Of a stretch of DNA of 64,000 bases, positions 18,454 to 28,637 are shown piece after piece. Both the position numbers and the translations under genes were made by a program. Position 1 is the stretch's first letter. Each line of letters starts with the position of its first letter. A model generated the notes under the pieces. That model was given only the letters and a program-made list of their open reading frames with translations. It searched no databases and was not told the DNA's origin. Origin of the DNA: an uncultured Mucilaginibacter sp. Its GTDB lineage: Bacteria; Bacteroidota; Bacteroidia; Sphingobacteriales; Sphingobacteriaceae. Location of the stretch: contig NZ_CAITNG010000004.1 in the NCBI RefSeq assembly GCF_903893715.1, forward strand, positions 1-64,000, given 5' to 3'.

Positions 18454-20874
18454 TTACTTACGGGTTTCTATTTGCAAAGACGCGGTTTGCAAGCCGTTTG
18501 ATGTTGCCGTTACTGTTACAAAACCTGCCTTTTGCGTAGCCTGCACAATGGCCAAAGCCAGACCATGAAACGCCTTCCGCCAGTCGGCCTTGAAGGAATC
18601 GTGATTGACCGGGTCGCCATTGTCAACGCCTGCCAATGTTGCTTCGCCTTCTATTTTGAAGCTTACTTTATTGTCGGCATTTGGTACAACATTTCCGTCT
18701 TTGTCGAGTATCTTAACAGTGATGAACGAAAGGTCGCTCCCATCCGCATTGATTGTTTTCCTATCGGCGCTAATTTCAATTTTTGATGGTGGACCGGCAG
18801 TTTTAACCTCGCTGGTCAAAACAACTTCGCCTTTTTTGGTGCGCGATACTGCTTTTAATGTTCCGGGTTCATATTTCACGTGCCACATTACGTGCAGTTC
18901 TTCGCCGGTTTTGCTTTTCACGCCCAGCGATTTGCCATTTAAGAACAATTCCACGTTATCGGCATTGTTATAATACGCCCAAACATCCACCATTTTACCG
19001 GGCTCCCAATTCCAATGGGGCAACAGGTGCAACACCGGCGTATTGGTCCATTCGCTTTGGTACATATAATATACGTCTTTAGGGAAGCCTGCCAAATCAA
19101 TTATCCCGAAATAAGAGCTTCGTGCAGGCCAGCTATACGGTGTTGGTTCGCCAAGATAATCAAAGCCTGTCCAGATGAACATCCCCGAAAGGAAAGGGTA
19201 TTTTTTGATCTCCTTCCATGCTTCTTCGTGGGTTGAGCCCCAAGGTGCCGAAACGTTGTCGTAAGCCGACACGGTAAAATCGTCATTCATTTTCTTTCCG
19301 CTATTGCCCCTAACAGGCCACCGCCTGATCGAATCGGACGGCATATCGTACACGCCGCGGGTTTCGAGGGCCGAAGTGGTTTCGCTACCTATAAATATTT
19401 TGCCGGGATAACGGTCGTGAAAGTTTTTGAGGTCGTTTGAGTGATAGTTGTAGCCTACCAGATCGACAGCGCCCGATTTGATGATTTCGTTACGCGTACT
19501 GGGGTCGTTGTTAGCGGCTGTAATAGGCCTGGTGGTATCAAGGCTGTGCACGATGCCCGCAAGCTCTAAAGCTATCCTATAGCCGCTTGTATCGGCTTGT
19601 TGTGGTATCTCGTTACCTATACTCCACATAATTACGCTGGGGTGGTTGCGGTCGCGCAATATTTGGTCCTCCAAATCGCGTTTATGCCATTCATCAAAAA
19701 ACAGATGATAGTCGAATTTCTTTTTGCCTTTTTGCCAGCAATCAAAGGCTTCGTCCATTACGATAAAGCCCATCTTGTCGGTAAGGTCGAGTAACTCGGG
19801 CGCAGGCGGATTGTGCGACGTGCGGATAGCGTTGCAACCCATGGCTTTTAAAATTTCCAGTTGGCGCTGTAAAGCGCGATAATTAACAGCGGCACCTAAA
19901 CTGCCAAGGTCGTGGTGGTCGCAAACGCCCAATATTTTTAAGGGCCGGCCATTTAGCGAGAAGCCTTTATCGGCATCAAAATTGAAATATCTTACACCTA
20001 AGGTTGTTTCGTAGGTATCAACTACAGTGCCGGCACTTTCCACTTTTGTATAAACCTTATACAGGTAGGGCTTATCTACCGACCACAACACAGGGTTTTT
20101 AATGGTCAAGGTTTGGTTTACTCCGGCAATGGTGTCTTGCAGTGCTACATTGCTTAATGTAGCCGCAGTGATCAATAAACCGGCCTGATTATAGATACTG
20201 GTGGTAATATTGACCTGTTGTGGTTTACCTGTTAAGTTTTTGAGGCTTGTTTTTAGGTTTACGGCTGCGGCTTGTTTGGTGATGGTTGGCGTGGTTACAA
20301 AGGTACCCCAATGATCCACAGCTATCTTATTGACGGTTACCAACCAAACGTTACGGTAAATACCCGAGCCCGAATACCAACGGGAGTTCGGCTGCGATGA
20401 ATTATCGACCTTAACGGCAATAACATTTTTTTGCCCGCCATAATTTAAATATGGTGTAAGATTATATTGAAACGAGATATAGCCATTGGGCCTAAAACCC
20501 AAATGGTGCCCGTTTATCCAAACATCGCTTTTTTGGTATACGCCATCAAAGTTGATGTACACCATTTTGCTTCTATCGCCTGCAGGCAAGGTAAAGGTTT
20601 TACGATACCAGCCTATTCCGCCCGGCAGTGCGCCCCCTTCGGGCGAAGCGGGGTTATCTTTGCTAAACTCACCTTCGATGCTCCAATCGTGCGGTAAACT
20701 CAATTTACGCCATTTGGTATCGTCAAAGGCATTGTCCTGCCCGTTATTTACGTCTCCTAAATTAAAAGTCCAATCCTTATCGAAATTTAAAACAACCCGA
20801 ACAGGCTTTTGCTGTGCGCTTACAGGCAACAGATAGGCCACTAAAAGGCATAGCAGCAAATAGTTGAATTTCAT
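18454..20874 (-). CDS. Glycoside hydrolase family 2 beta-galactosidase
   Basis: An 806-residue protein with a signal peptide ending LLPVSAQ. In order: a GH2 sugar-binding jelly roll (about 30-190, WRKLSLPHDWSIEGEF, DGVYQKSDVWINGHHLG), an immunoglobulin-like domain (about 195-300), a TIM barrel with the acid/base Glu in MWSIGNEIPQ and the nucleophile Glu in FIGSETTSA, then C-terminal beta domains (about 600-806) including a bacterial Ig-like stretch. The layout matches exo-beta-galactosidases of Bacteroidota that remove terminal galactose, for example from galactan side chains of pectin. It lies 162 bases after the SusD at 21037, with a terminator between them, so expression with SusCD would need read-through or its own promoter. 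Family certain, substrate inferred. Confidence 0.93.
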   Translation of the reverse strand: MKFNYLLLCLLVAYLLPVSAQQKPVRVVLNFDKDWTFNLGDVNNGQDNAFDDTKWRKLSLPHDWSIEGEFSKDNPASPEGGALPGGIGWYRKTFTLPAGDRSKMVYINFDGVYQKSDVWINGHHLGFRPNGYISFQYNLTPYLNYGGQKNVIAVKVDNSSQPNSRWYSGSGIYRNVWLVTVNKIAVDHWGTFVTTPTITKQAAAVNLKTSLKNLTGKPQQVNITTSIYNQAGLLITAATLSNVALQDTIAGVNQTLTIKNPVLWSVDKPYLYKVYTKVESAGTVVDTYETTLGVRYFNFDADKGFSLNGRPLKILGVCDHHDLGSLGAAVNYRALQRQLEILKAMGCNAIRTSHNPPAPELLDLTDKMGFIVMDEAFDCWQKGKKKFDYHLFFDEWHKRDLEDQILRDRNHPSVIMWSIGNEIPQQADTSGYRIALELAGIVHSLDTTRPITAANNDPSTRNEIIKSGAVDLVGYNYHSNDLKNFHDRYPGKIFIGSETTSALETRGVYDMPSDSIRRWPVRGNSGKKMNDDFTVSAYDNVSAPWGSTHEEAWKEIKKYPFLSGMFIWTGFDYLGEPTPYSWPARSSYFGIIDLAGFPKDVYYMYQSEWTNTPVLHLLPHWNWEPGKMVDVWAYYNNADNVELFLNGKSLGVKSKTGEELHVMWHVKYEPGTLKAVSRTKKGEVVLTSEVKTAGPPSKIEISADRKTINADGSDLSFITVKILDKDGNVVPNADNKVSFKIEGEATLAGVDNGDPVNHDSFKADWRKAFHGLALAIVQATQKAGFVTVTATSNGLQTASLQIETRK

Positions 20875-20977
20875 TTTTAGCGGTTAATTTGGTTAATAAA
20901 GAGCCGCTAATTTATCAATTAATGTATTAAGTGTACGTGCAACAAATAAAAAAATTATTAAGTGTGGATATAACAAT

Positions 20978-21011
20978 AAACAGGGCAGCATTTTTATATG
21001 CCGCCCTGTTT
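20978..21011 (-). terminator. Hairpin terminator after SusD (21037)
   Basis: Arms 20978-20990 and 20999-21011 pair with a single mismatch, and a T-rich tail follows on the minus strand. It lies 26 bases beyond the SusD stop and 100 bases before the GH2 start. It could act as a partial terminator that lowers GH2 expression relative to SusCD. Confidence 0.7.
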
Positions 21012-21036
21012 GATGGGTTGTTATGATAGGTTTTTA

Positions 21037-22581
21037 TTAGTAGCCCGGGTTTTGTGTGTAAAGACCGGGTTGTGCATCCAATTGCGTTTGCGGTACCGGG
21101 TATATCACATAATTTGCCACTACAGGGTTTATCCTATGAGGGAGCGCAGCATCATCAATGGCGGCCCATGCGTTCATTATAGTAATAAGGTTGCCGCTGC
21201 GTTGCAAATCGAACCAGCGTGAACCTTCGTCGGCAAACTCGCGCCTGCGTTCATCATACAGTTGCGCCAACGTAACGTTTGTTTTGCTTGGCAAGCCTGC
21301 ACGTGTACGCACCTGGTTTACTATGGCATCAACATCGGTTTGCGTACCGCCTGTAGCACCGTTTAAAATGCATTCGGCTTTTTGCATTAATACATCGGTA
21401 TACCTTACTGCTATAAAGTTCTCGCCCCAATCAAAACGGCTGGCTGCAGGCAGCTTTGTGATGTCGAGATACTTTTTAAAGAAAGGGCGCGACTCGGTAC
21501 TGCCTAAATAGGTATAGCCCGCGCTGTAAATTGTTGCTGCTTTGCGCAAATCGCCGGTTTCGTATGAGGTAAACAGGTTGTTTGATACGGGGATAATCTC
21601 GAGCGATCCATTCGCGTTGGCACCCAAACCAAGCGAGTTAAAGTAGTTAGCCGGGGTAAGGTCCCAAACATAGGTGGCACCAAGCGTAGGGTTTTGGCCG
21701 CTGATATACATCACATCAAACACAGCCTCTTTGTTTGTTGTTGGGCTTTGGTTGGTGTACGAGAATATGTTGGAATAGTTGGGATTAAATACAAAGCCAC
21801 CATTGGTAATGATGTCCTGTAATAAGGGCATTGCTAAATTCCATTCGTTTGAAGCCATGCCGGGGCCCGAAATACCATAAGTTGGGCCCGAACGTGCCAT
21901 GTACACTTGAGCCAATATGGCTTCGGCGGCGTATTTGGTAGCGCGGCCAACATCGGTAGCGGTATAGTTAGGAAATGTACCACTGTAGTTAGCCGGTAAA
22001 TTTGCAATGGCGTATTGCAAGTCGGCGATGATGAACTTGTAAACATCGCTTACCGAACTGCGACTAATTGTGCTGGCCTGCAGCGCGGTTACCGGCGTAC
22101 TGATGATAGGCAAGCCTCCATAATACCTGATCAAATCGAAATAAAAGAAAGCCCTCAGGAACCTTGATTCGGCGGTTAGACGGGTAGCCAATGGTACCGA
22201 ACCGATATAACTCCCGTTACGGCTTATTTGATCGAGTACGGTATTGGCCCTGAACACGCCTGTAAAATCCTGCGACCAAACGCCTTCAACATAAGTATTA
22301 GGTGCTATGCCGGTAGAAAAATCGTTGATAGGGTCCCAATCGCGGCCTGCGACCGAAACACCATAAATATTGTCGGACCGTATTTCGGAAAGAAATAGTA
22401 AGTTATCCGGATAACCGCGCAAAGAGTTATAAACTGCATTAACGCCTTGTATAAAATCGCTGGGTTGCTGGTAAAATGTTGATGTGGTTGCCGATGATAG
22501 CGGCACCTGATTTAAATCCTTGCTACACGATGATAACAGGATAGAAAATGCTATAGTTGCTATAAAAAATATCTTCTTCAT
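21037..22581 (-). CDS. SusD/RagB-family nutrient-binding outer membrane lipoprotein (pectin locus)
   Basis: A 514-residue protein with a lipoprotein signal ending LLSSC (Cys 19). SusD blocks are clear: DFIQGVNAVYNSLRG near the start, TRLTAESRFLRAFFYFDLIRYYGGLPII in part in the middle, and the late LYDERRREFADEGSRWFDLQRSGN with VIYPVPQTQLDAQPGLYTQNPGY at the C terminus, the canonical SusD ending. It starts 11 bases after the SusC stop at 22593 and is the surface oligosaccharide-binding partner of that SusC. The sigma/FecR genes and cell-wall hydrolases nearby suggest a pectic oligosaccharide ligand. Confidence 0.95.
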   Translation of the reverse strand: MKKIFFIATIAFSILLSSCSKDLNQVPLSSATTSTFYQQPSDFIQGVNAVYNSLRGYPDNLLFLSEIRSDNIYGVSVAGRDWDPINDFSTGIAPNTYVEGVWSQDFTGVFRANTVLDQISRNGSYIGSVPLATRLTAESRFLRAFFYFDLIRYYGGLPIISTPVTALQASTISRSSVSDVYKFIIADLQYAIANLPANYSGTFPNYTATDVGRATKYAAEAILAQVYMARSGPTYGISGPGMASNEWNLAMPLLQDIITNGGFVFNPNYSNIFSYTNQSPTTNKEAVFDVMYISGQNPTLGATYVWDLTPANYFNSLGLGANANGSLEIIPVSNNLFTSYETGDLRKAATIYSAGYTYLGSTESRPFFKKYLDITKLPAASRFDWGENFIAVRYTDVLMQKAECILNGATGGTQTDVDAIVNQVRTRAGLPSKTNVTLAQLYDERRREFADEGSRWFDLQRSGNLITIMNAWAAIDDAALPHRINPVVANYVIYPVPQTQLDAQPGLYTQNPGY

Positions 22582-22592
22582 GTTTCTTAAAA

Positions 22593-25500
22593 TTAAAATG
22601 TAAAGTTTACACCGAATATTAATGATTTAGGCAATGGTAAACCGCCATAATCGCCGGCCTCAGGGTAACTCGCATTAGAGCTTACCGTTGTATTGGCTGC
22701 ATCGGGGTTTAAACCGCCTGAATATTTATCAGCCCCAAAAAAGTTCTCGAGTGTGAAATACACACGGGCACCCTGTATCAATGGGGTTTTAATTAAGTTT
22801 TTAAGATTGTATCCTAATGTGATGTCCCTTACACGTATATAATCGGTTGAGTACACGGCATCTTGCGTAGCGGCAATGGGTGAGTTATAGGTTGCATAAG
22901 CTTTACCAAAACGACCGGCACCGGTGTTACTTTCGGAGTACCAACGGTTAACAAAAGTTTCGGGGGTATTGTCGGTAAAACCTTGTCCCGGTCGGGAAAT
23001 AGCCCGAGCCAACTCTGAATAAAGCGAGCCACCTGTTTGCCCCTGTACTAAAATACTCAAGTCGAAATTTTTGTAGTGGAAGGTATTGGTAACTCCAAAC
23101 GTATAATCGGGGTTAGGATGGCCCACAATTTGCTTATCGGCTTCTGTTATCACACCATCGCCATTGGCATCTTCGAATTTTGGATCGCCGGGCGATTCGG
23201 TACCATACATAGCAACGTGGTTAGCAATATCGGCAGCGGTTAAAAAGCCATTGTATTTGAGTACATATATACTATTTAAAGGGGAGCCTACACGGAGGAT
23301 CTGATCGCTTACGTTAAACCCATTGGGAATGATGATTTGCGATTGGCCCGGTGCCAAGGCTATTACTTTATTTGTATTGTGGCTGATATTGAAGTTAGTG
23401 CTCCATTGCAATTTACCAACCAGGTTGCGTGTGGTGATTTCGAGTTCTTCGCCTACGTTACGCACCGAACCCACATTGGTTAGATAAGTTTGGAAGCCTG
23501 TAACTTCGGGTACCTGCACGTTAAGCAGCAAGTTAGTGCTCAATTTATTGTAATAGTCTATCGAACCAACGATACGGTTGTTCAACACACCGAAATCAAT
23601 GCCGGCATCGTACGTTTGCGATTTCTCCCATTTCAAATCGGGGTTAGCCAACAAGTTAGGTGCCTGGCCTATAGCTGCAGCCGCCGTTGAACCGAATACA
23701 TATCCGTTTGAACCCAGGGTTGCAATGGTATTGTAATCGCCGATGTTGTTGTTTCCGTTAACACCATACGAACCCCTCACCTTCAAATCGCTTATGGCAG
23801 GTACTGCTTTCATAAAGCTCTCCTGACTAACCCGCCATGCTATTGATGCTGACGGGAATACACCGTACTGATTATCGGAACCAAAGCGGGAAGAACCGTC
23901 TTCACGTATACTTGCGGAAAGGAGGTATTTATCTTTATAGCCATACTGTACACGCGCAAAATACGATTCGAGCACGTTTTGTGTAGAGGTGGTGCTACCG
24001 GTAATGGCTGCGGCAGCATTTAGCGTTTGAATTGACGCGTTGGTATAACCACCGCTGGATTTTAATGATTGCGAATCGAAACGATCGTAGTTATACGACT
24101 GGCCCAACAACACATCCAAACTATGTACCGATTTGAAGGTGGTGCTGTAATTCAGCGTATTTTCGTTTACAAAGGTTTGCCTTGTATAACTACTATACGA
24201 ACCGGATGTGGCCGACAATATATTGTTGGCCCCGGTAAATGTACGGCTGGCAAGCGAACCGGTTGTTATATAAGGTACATAGGTGTTTGAAGCACTGTTG
24301 GTATTATCTAAATTGAGCGAGGTCCTGAATGTTAAACCTTTGATGATCTGGTATTCGCCATAGGTAGTTGCCAGTGTGCGGTACCTTTTAGTAGTGCCCA
24401 CGTTATCCTGTAATTTACCTAACAAACCGTTGGTACTATTGCTCCAGGCATAGGTTGCATTTTTGCCGATATTGGGATAAAGGCCGACGGTATCTTCCTG
24501 CACAGGGCTCATGCTTAAAGCCTGGTGAAAGATATTGTCTTTACCTTCGGTACCCGGATCCTGAGTAATAGAGTATGACGGTGCAAGGTTAACGCCGAAT
24601 TTTAATTTTTTTGTAAGGTTTACTTCCACATTGGCCCTTACACCATATTGTTTGTAGCCAACACCAATTAAAAAGCCATCCTGATTTTGATACGCACCCG
24701 AAACCATGTAGTTTACCATATCGGTAGCGCCACTGGCCGATACTTCGGAGTTTTGCATTACGCCACGGCGTTCTATCACATCCTGCCAATCTTCATACTC
24801 CAAACCCGGATGCCCGGGCATTGCCCAACGCGGATCGATCATATAGGTTGTGTTAAGGCCTGTTGGAGGTAAACCTATAAATGACTGGCGGGTTGCGGGA
24901 TTATCGTTTGCTGTTGCACCTAGGCTGCCATATTTAGCTACGTAAGTAGCATTAATAATTTCGGTAGCACGGGCAATCCATTCGTCGCCGCTCAACATAT
25001 CCAAATGTTTGCTGGCTTCGTTTACACCAATCGAGTTATTGAACTCAATTTTTGGCTTGCCTGTTTTACCTCGTTTGGTAGTGATGAGCACTACACCGTT
25101 TGACGCACGCGAGCCGTAGATAGCCGCGGCTGCCGCATCTTTTAATACCTCGATGTTTTCGATATCGGCCGGGTTGATATTATCTAAAGGGTTACCGGTA
25201 GAAAAAGAACCGCTGGCCACGTTGGATGAGTTATTGGTTAAGGGGAAACCATCGATAACGTATAAAGGCTCGTTACCAGCGCTTATGGAGCCGCTGCCAC
25301 GTACCTGTATACTAAATGCCTTGCCCGGTAAACCTGTGGTTTGTTTAACGGTTACACCCGCCAACTGGCCAACAAGGGCCTGATCAACGCGGGTTATGGG
25401 GCGCTCGTCAAGGTTTTCGTTTTTCATAGAGGATAAGGCCCCGGTAACATTGCCTTTCTTTTGGGTACCGTAACCAATTACCACTACTTCACTTAGCTGC

Positions 25501-26159
25501 TTGTTGCTTTCTTCGAGGGTTACATTGAGTACATTTTTGCCGTTTATGGGTACAACTTTAGTGATGTAACCGATAAAAGAGAACTCCAATGAGCCGGTGC
25601 CATCCGGGATGTTTAAAGTATAGTTTCCATTGGCATCGGTAGCGGCAACCAGTTTTGAACCTAAAAGCTTTACGGTTACGCCCGGTAATGTGAGGCCGTT
25701 TTCGTCGGTTACTTTGCCTTTTATGGCAAACACGTTAATGGCCGCGTCTTCCTGCGCTTTCTTTATTTCTTCGGCTTTCTTTATTTCGACATATTCGGGC
25801 CCTACGTTCAAAACAATATGATCGTTGATGACACGGTAAACTATGCCATGCACCGTGAGCAGTTGGTTAAGCACGTCTTTTAATTCCTTACCCGACAAGT
25901 TCAGGGTTATTTTTTGGTCGGTTTTAACAATGTTTTTGCTGTATACAAACTTAACGTCGGCGTCTTTTTCCAGCTTGCGCAAGGTGCTTTCGAGGCTCGA
26001 ATTATTTACAGCTATATTGACCGTTCGCAAAAGCACGTCCTGTGCCTTTATACTTTTTGCGAATGAAACACCACATAATGTCAGTGCTATCAAAAGGTGG
26101 GTACAGGTGATTCTCATAATTTTCCACCAAGTATTTGAGGATAGTAAATAAATTTTCAT
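22593..26159 (-). CDS. SusC-family TonB-dependent transducer with N-terminal STN signalling domain
   Basis: A 1188-residue protein with a signal peptide (to about 40, KSIKAQ), a secretin/TonB N-terminal (STN) domain (about 45-118, LESTLRKLEKDADVKFVY, the part that contacts FecR anti-sigma factors), a carboxypeptidase-D-like domain (about 145-218), a TonB box region VVVIGYGTQKKG (about 225-235), a plug with SusC signature KDAAAAAIYGSRASNGV, and a barrel ending FGVNFTF. This is the transducer class of SusC, which both imports oligosaccharides and signals their presence. The fecR gene at 26333-27355 lies immediately upstream and the sigma factor at 28638. The start at 26159 gives MKIYLLSSNTWWK, a style common in this family. 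Confidence 0.95.
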   Translation of the reverse strand: MKIYLLSSNTWWKIMRITCTHLLIALTLCGVSFAKSIKAQDVLLRTVNIAVNNSSLESTLRKLEKDADVKFVYSKNIVKTDQKITLNLSGKELKDVLNQLLTVHGIVYRVINDHIVLNVGPEYVEIKKAEEIKKAQEDAAINVFAIKGKVTDENGLTLPGVTVKLLGSKLVAATDANGNYTLNIPDGTGSLEFSFIGYITKVVPINGKNVLNVTLEESNKQLSEVVVIGYGTQKKGNVTGALSSMKNENLDERPITRVDQALVGQLAGVTVKQTTGLPGKAFSIQVRGSGSISAGNEPLYVIDGFPLTNNSSNVASGSFSTGNPLDNINPADIENIEVLKDAAAAAIYGSRASNGVVLITTKRGKTGKPKIEFNNSIGVNEASKHLDMLSGDEWIARATEIINATYVAKYGSLGATANDNPATRQSFIGLPPTGLNTTYMIDPRWAMPGHPGLEYEDWQDVIERRGVMQNSEVSASGATDMVNYMVSGAYQNQDGFLIGVGYKQYGVRANVEVNLTKKLKFGVNLAPSYSITQDPGTEGKDNIFHQALSMSPVQEDTVGLYPNIGKNATYAWSNSTNGLLGKLQDNVGTTKRYRTLATTYGEYQIIKGLTFRTSLNLDNTNSASNTYVPYITTGSLASRTFTGANNILSATSGSYSSYTRQTFVNENTLNYSTTFKSVHSLDVLLGQSYNYDRFDSQSLKSSGGYTNASIQTLNAAAAITGSTTSTQNVLESYFARVQYGYKDKYLLSASIREDGSSRFGSDNQYGVFPSASIAWRVSQESFMKAVPAISDLKVRGSYGVNGNNNIGDYNTIATLGSNGYVFGSTAAAAIGQAPNLLANPDLKWEKSQTYDAGIDFGVLNNRIVGSIDYYNKLSTNLLLNVQVPEVTGFQTYLTNVGSVRNVGEELEITTRNLVGKLQWSTNFNISHNTNKVIALAPGQSQIIIPNGFNVSDQILRVGSPLNSIYVLKYNGFLTAADIANHVAMYGTESPGDPKFEDANGDGVITEADKQIVGHPNPDYTFGVTNTFHYKNFDLSILVQGQTGGSLYSELARAISRPGQGFTDNTPETFVNRWYSESNTGAGRFGKAYATYNSPIAATQDAVYSTDYIRVRDITLGYNLKNLIKTPLIQGARVYFTLENFFGADKYSGGLNPDAANTTVSSNASYPEAGDYGGLPLPKSLIFGVNFTF

Positions 26160-26254
26160 AAATTAGTTCGTTTTATTTTAGGCTTAAAATGAGACAATTA
26201 ATCCCCTATCGTCTGTTTACACGGACGTTGTTACCAACGGGGCTTTAGATTTAG

Positions 26255-26279
26255 CCGGGAGTGGTGATGACACTTCCGG
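26255..26279 (+). other. Hairpin between fecR and susC
   Basis: Arms 26255-26263 and 26271-26279 pair with one mismatch and are followed by seven T on the plus strand. Both flanking genes read on the minus strand, so the T-run is on the wrong side for an ordinary terminator of fecR. It may stop antisense transcription or shape the susC leader RNA. Confidence 0.35.
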
Positions 26280-26332
26280 TTTTTTTATGACTGCTTTTTT
26301 ATTTCTCCATGTTTATTTGGTTTTTAGGTTTG

Positions 26333-27355
26333 TTAATTGGTTTGAGGTTTTCTATACAATTCAACTTCGATATCGTCCATATTATAGCCCACGTTTAGCG
26401 AGCCTTCGAGCATATCCAATATTGAAGCAAGGTTTTGATCGGTAAAATCAGCGTGAAACATCAATTTGCCTAATTCTTTATCATTGGTGTAAATACGTGT
26501 ACCAAATTTTTTATTCAGGATGGTTAATACCTGGTCTAAAGGTATGTCATCAAATTGCACCGAGGTTTTTTGCCAAATACGCATGCTTGAATGCAGTGTT
26601 TCCGTTCCGCGGGTTAAAAAGCCTGTGGCCCGGCTATATACCACCCTTTGCGTTGGGAACAACATCACCTCCGAGCCATCTTTTTCGGGCAGCTTAACGG
26701 AAACTTTCCCGGTTACCACCGAAACTTCGGTAGTTGGAATATTGTTATAAGCGCGGATGCGGAAACTTGTGCCCCAAACCCGCGTGATTACCCCCCCGCT
26801 ATAGATGATGAAGGGGTGGGCATGGTCTTTACTGACTTCGAAAAATGCTTCACCGGTCATTTTAACCTGACGGTAAGCCCCCATAAACTTTTTAGGGTAT
26901 TCCAATTGGCTTTTTGGGCTCAACCAAACCACGCTCCCGTCGGACAGTACCTGTTTGTAAATGCTGTTGGTTTGATTATCGAGCTTCATCTGCTCGGACG
27001 CGGTAGTGACAATAGTGTTGGGGTTTTCGGCCTTGGCTTTGCGATTAAAATACAGGCCAAAGGCAATCAAAAACAATGCAGCCATGCCCGAAAGCACATA
27101 CATCATTTTTACCGCGAAACGTTTTTGGCGGATCGGGGTGGTTTCTGAAACCATACCATGCCCAACTGAGTTTTTGAATTTATCGAGCATCAGCATTCGT
27201 AAAACTTCCTGCTCATCATCGCTCAATGTTTCGAAAGGGTCATCCTCACCTTCAAATGAAGCATACCATTGATGGATCATCAATACTTCATCGTCGGTAC
27301 AATGGCCATCCATGTACTTGTGCAGCAGCTGGGGTGTTACGCGATAATTCATCAA
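26333..27355 (-). CDS. FecR-family anti-sigma factor
   Basis: A 340-residue inner-membrane protein. The N-terminal cytoplasmic part (1-85) should bind the sigma factor. One membrane helix lies at about 88-108 (MYVLSGMAALFLIAFGLYFN), followed by a periplasmic FecR domain (about 125-235, DGSVVWLSPKSQLEYPKKF and GEAFFEVSKDHAHPF). A C-terminal DUF4974-type domain (about 260-335, FDDIPLDQVLTILNKKFG) contacts the STN domain of the transducer SusC. The gene sits 173 bases upstream of that SusC in the same direction. The partner sigma gene is not adjacent: a GH43 gene on the other strand lies between them. The next codon is also ATG (MMN), so the start is uncertain by one codon. Confidence 0.93.
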   Translation of the reverse strand: MMNYRVTPQLLHKYMDGHCTDDEVLMIHQWYASFEGEDDPFETLSDDEQEVLRMLMLDKFKNSVGHGMVSETTPIRQKRFAVKMMYVLSGMAALFLIAFGLYFNRKAKAENPNTIVTTASEQMKLDNQTNSIYKQVLSDGSVVWLSPKSQLEYPKKFMGAYRQVKMTGEAFFEVSKDHAHPFIIYSGGVITRVWGTSFRIRAYNNIPTTEVSVVTGKVSVKLPEKDGSEVMLFPTQRVVYSRATGFLTRGTETLHSSMRIWQKTSVQFDDIPLDQVLTILNKKFGTRIYTNDKELGKLMFHADFTDQNLASILDMLEGSLNVGYNMDDIEVELYRKPQTN

Positions 27356-27537
27356 TGCGGTTACGGTTTATAACGGGCTTGTATTAGTAATGACATACAA
27401 CTGAGCCCTAACCCTTACTCCGGATTGAAATTATTTTGTGTTTTTTATTTACCGACTTTTGCAGCGCCCCTAAGTTTTTTTGATAATAATTGTTAAAATT
27501 ACATTTATTAATTATTATTGTATCTAATTAACCAATT

Positions 27538-28605
27538 ATGAACAAGACCTTTACTAAACAGTGTGGCATGGCCATGCTCCTTATTTTCTTGCTGAACATG
27601 GTTTACGCGCAAAAGAAGCCGAATGCGCCTAAGGAAAAGGACATGGGCGCTTACCTGATGGTTTATTTTAAAGATGCTGACCATAGTCTGCATTTTGCGA
27701 TGAGCAAGGACGGGTATAGCTTTACCGATGTTAATAACGGCGACCCTGTTATTAAAGGTGATACCATCGCGGAGCAAAAGGGTATTCGCGACCCGTACAT
27801 ATACCGTGCGCCGGATGGCATGTTATATATGGTTTTGACCGACCTGCATATTTATGCGCAAAAAGAAGGCTACCGCAATACTTTATGGGAGCGCGAGGTT
27901 GAAAAATATGGATGGGGCAATAACCGGGGTATTGTTTTGATGAAATCGGCCGACCTGGTGCATTGGTCGCATACGGTATTAAGGGTTGATAAGGCTTTCC
28001 CTGAACTGGCTGACATTGGTTGCGCCTGGGCACCGGAGTTGATTTATGACGAAGCGAAGAAAAAGACGATGATGTACTTTACGATGCGTTTTGGTAAAGA
28101 AAAATGCAAAGTTTACTATACCTATATGAACAAGGATTTTACGGCGATGGAAACGCTGCCCAAACCCATTTTTGAATATCCTAACGGGGCCGAATATATT
28201 GATGCTGACATTACTAAAGTGGGTACAAAATACCATATGATGTATGCTTCGCACAACGGCGGCTCACATATTGAGCAGGCTGTTTCCGACTCGATAAATA
28301 CAGGTTACGTATATGACCCGAAAAGAGTGGATGCTGAAAAGGTAGGTGATGAAGCGCCTACCGTTTATAAATTGATTGGGCAGGATAAATGGATTTTGGT
28401 TTATGATATCTATCGCATTACGCCGCACAATTTCGGGTTTAGCGAAACCAGCGATTTTGTGAACTTTACCAATCTGGGCCATTTTAACGAGGGCGTGATG
28501 AAAGCTACCAATTTCTCGATACCGAAGCACCCGGGGATTATACAAATCACCAAAAAAGAGGCGCAGCGCATTGCCGATAATTGGAAAATGGGCGAGAAAT
28601 TTTAA
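27538..28605 (+). CDS. Glycoside hydrolase family 43-like enzyme (five-bladed propeller)
   Basis: A 355-residue protein with a signal peptide ending MVYAQ (about 1-25). The catalytic pattern of GH43 is visible: general base Asp in GIRDPYIYR (D85), the WAPEL block (about 164-168), the pKa-modulating Asp in EYIDADI (about 222-224) and the general acid Glu in GDEAPTVYK (E272). Length fits a single propeller without an accessory domain. GH43 enzymes act as arabinanases, arabinofuranosidases, xylosidases or galactan exo-beta-galactosidases; the exact activity cannot be read here. It reads on the plus strand between fecR and the sigma gene, which both read on the minus strand, and converges on the sigma gene with a gap of 32 bases. 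Confidence 0.82.
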   Translation: MNKTFTKQCGMAMLLIFLLNMVYAQKKPNAPKEKDMGAYLMVYFKDADHSLHFAMSKDGYSFTDVNNGDPVIKGDTIAEQKGIRDPYIYRAPDGMLYMVLTDLHIYAQKEGYRNTLWEREVEKYGWGNNRGIVLMKSADLVHWSHTVLRVDKAFPELADIGCAWAPELIYDEAKKKTMMYFTMRFGKEKCKVYYTYMNKDFTAMETLPKPIFEYPNGAEYIDADITKVGTKYHMMYASHNGGSHIEQAVSDSINTGYVYDPKRVDAEKVGDEAPTVYKLIGQDKWILVYDIYRITPHNFGFSETSDFVNFTNLGHFNEGVMKATNFSIPKHPGIIQITKKEAQRIADNWKMGEKF

Positions 28606-28637
28606 TAAGCAATCGATACCTTTTCAGTCGTGCCAGG

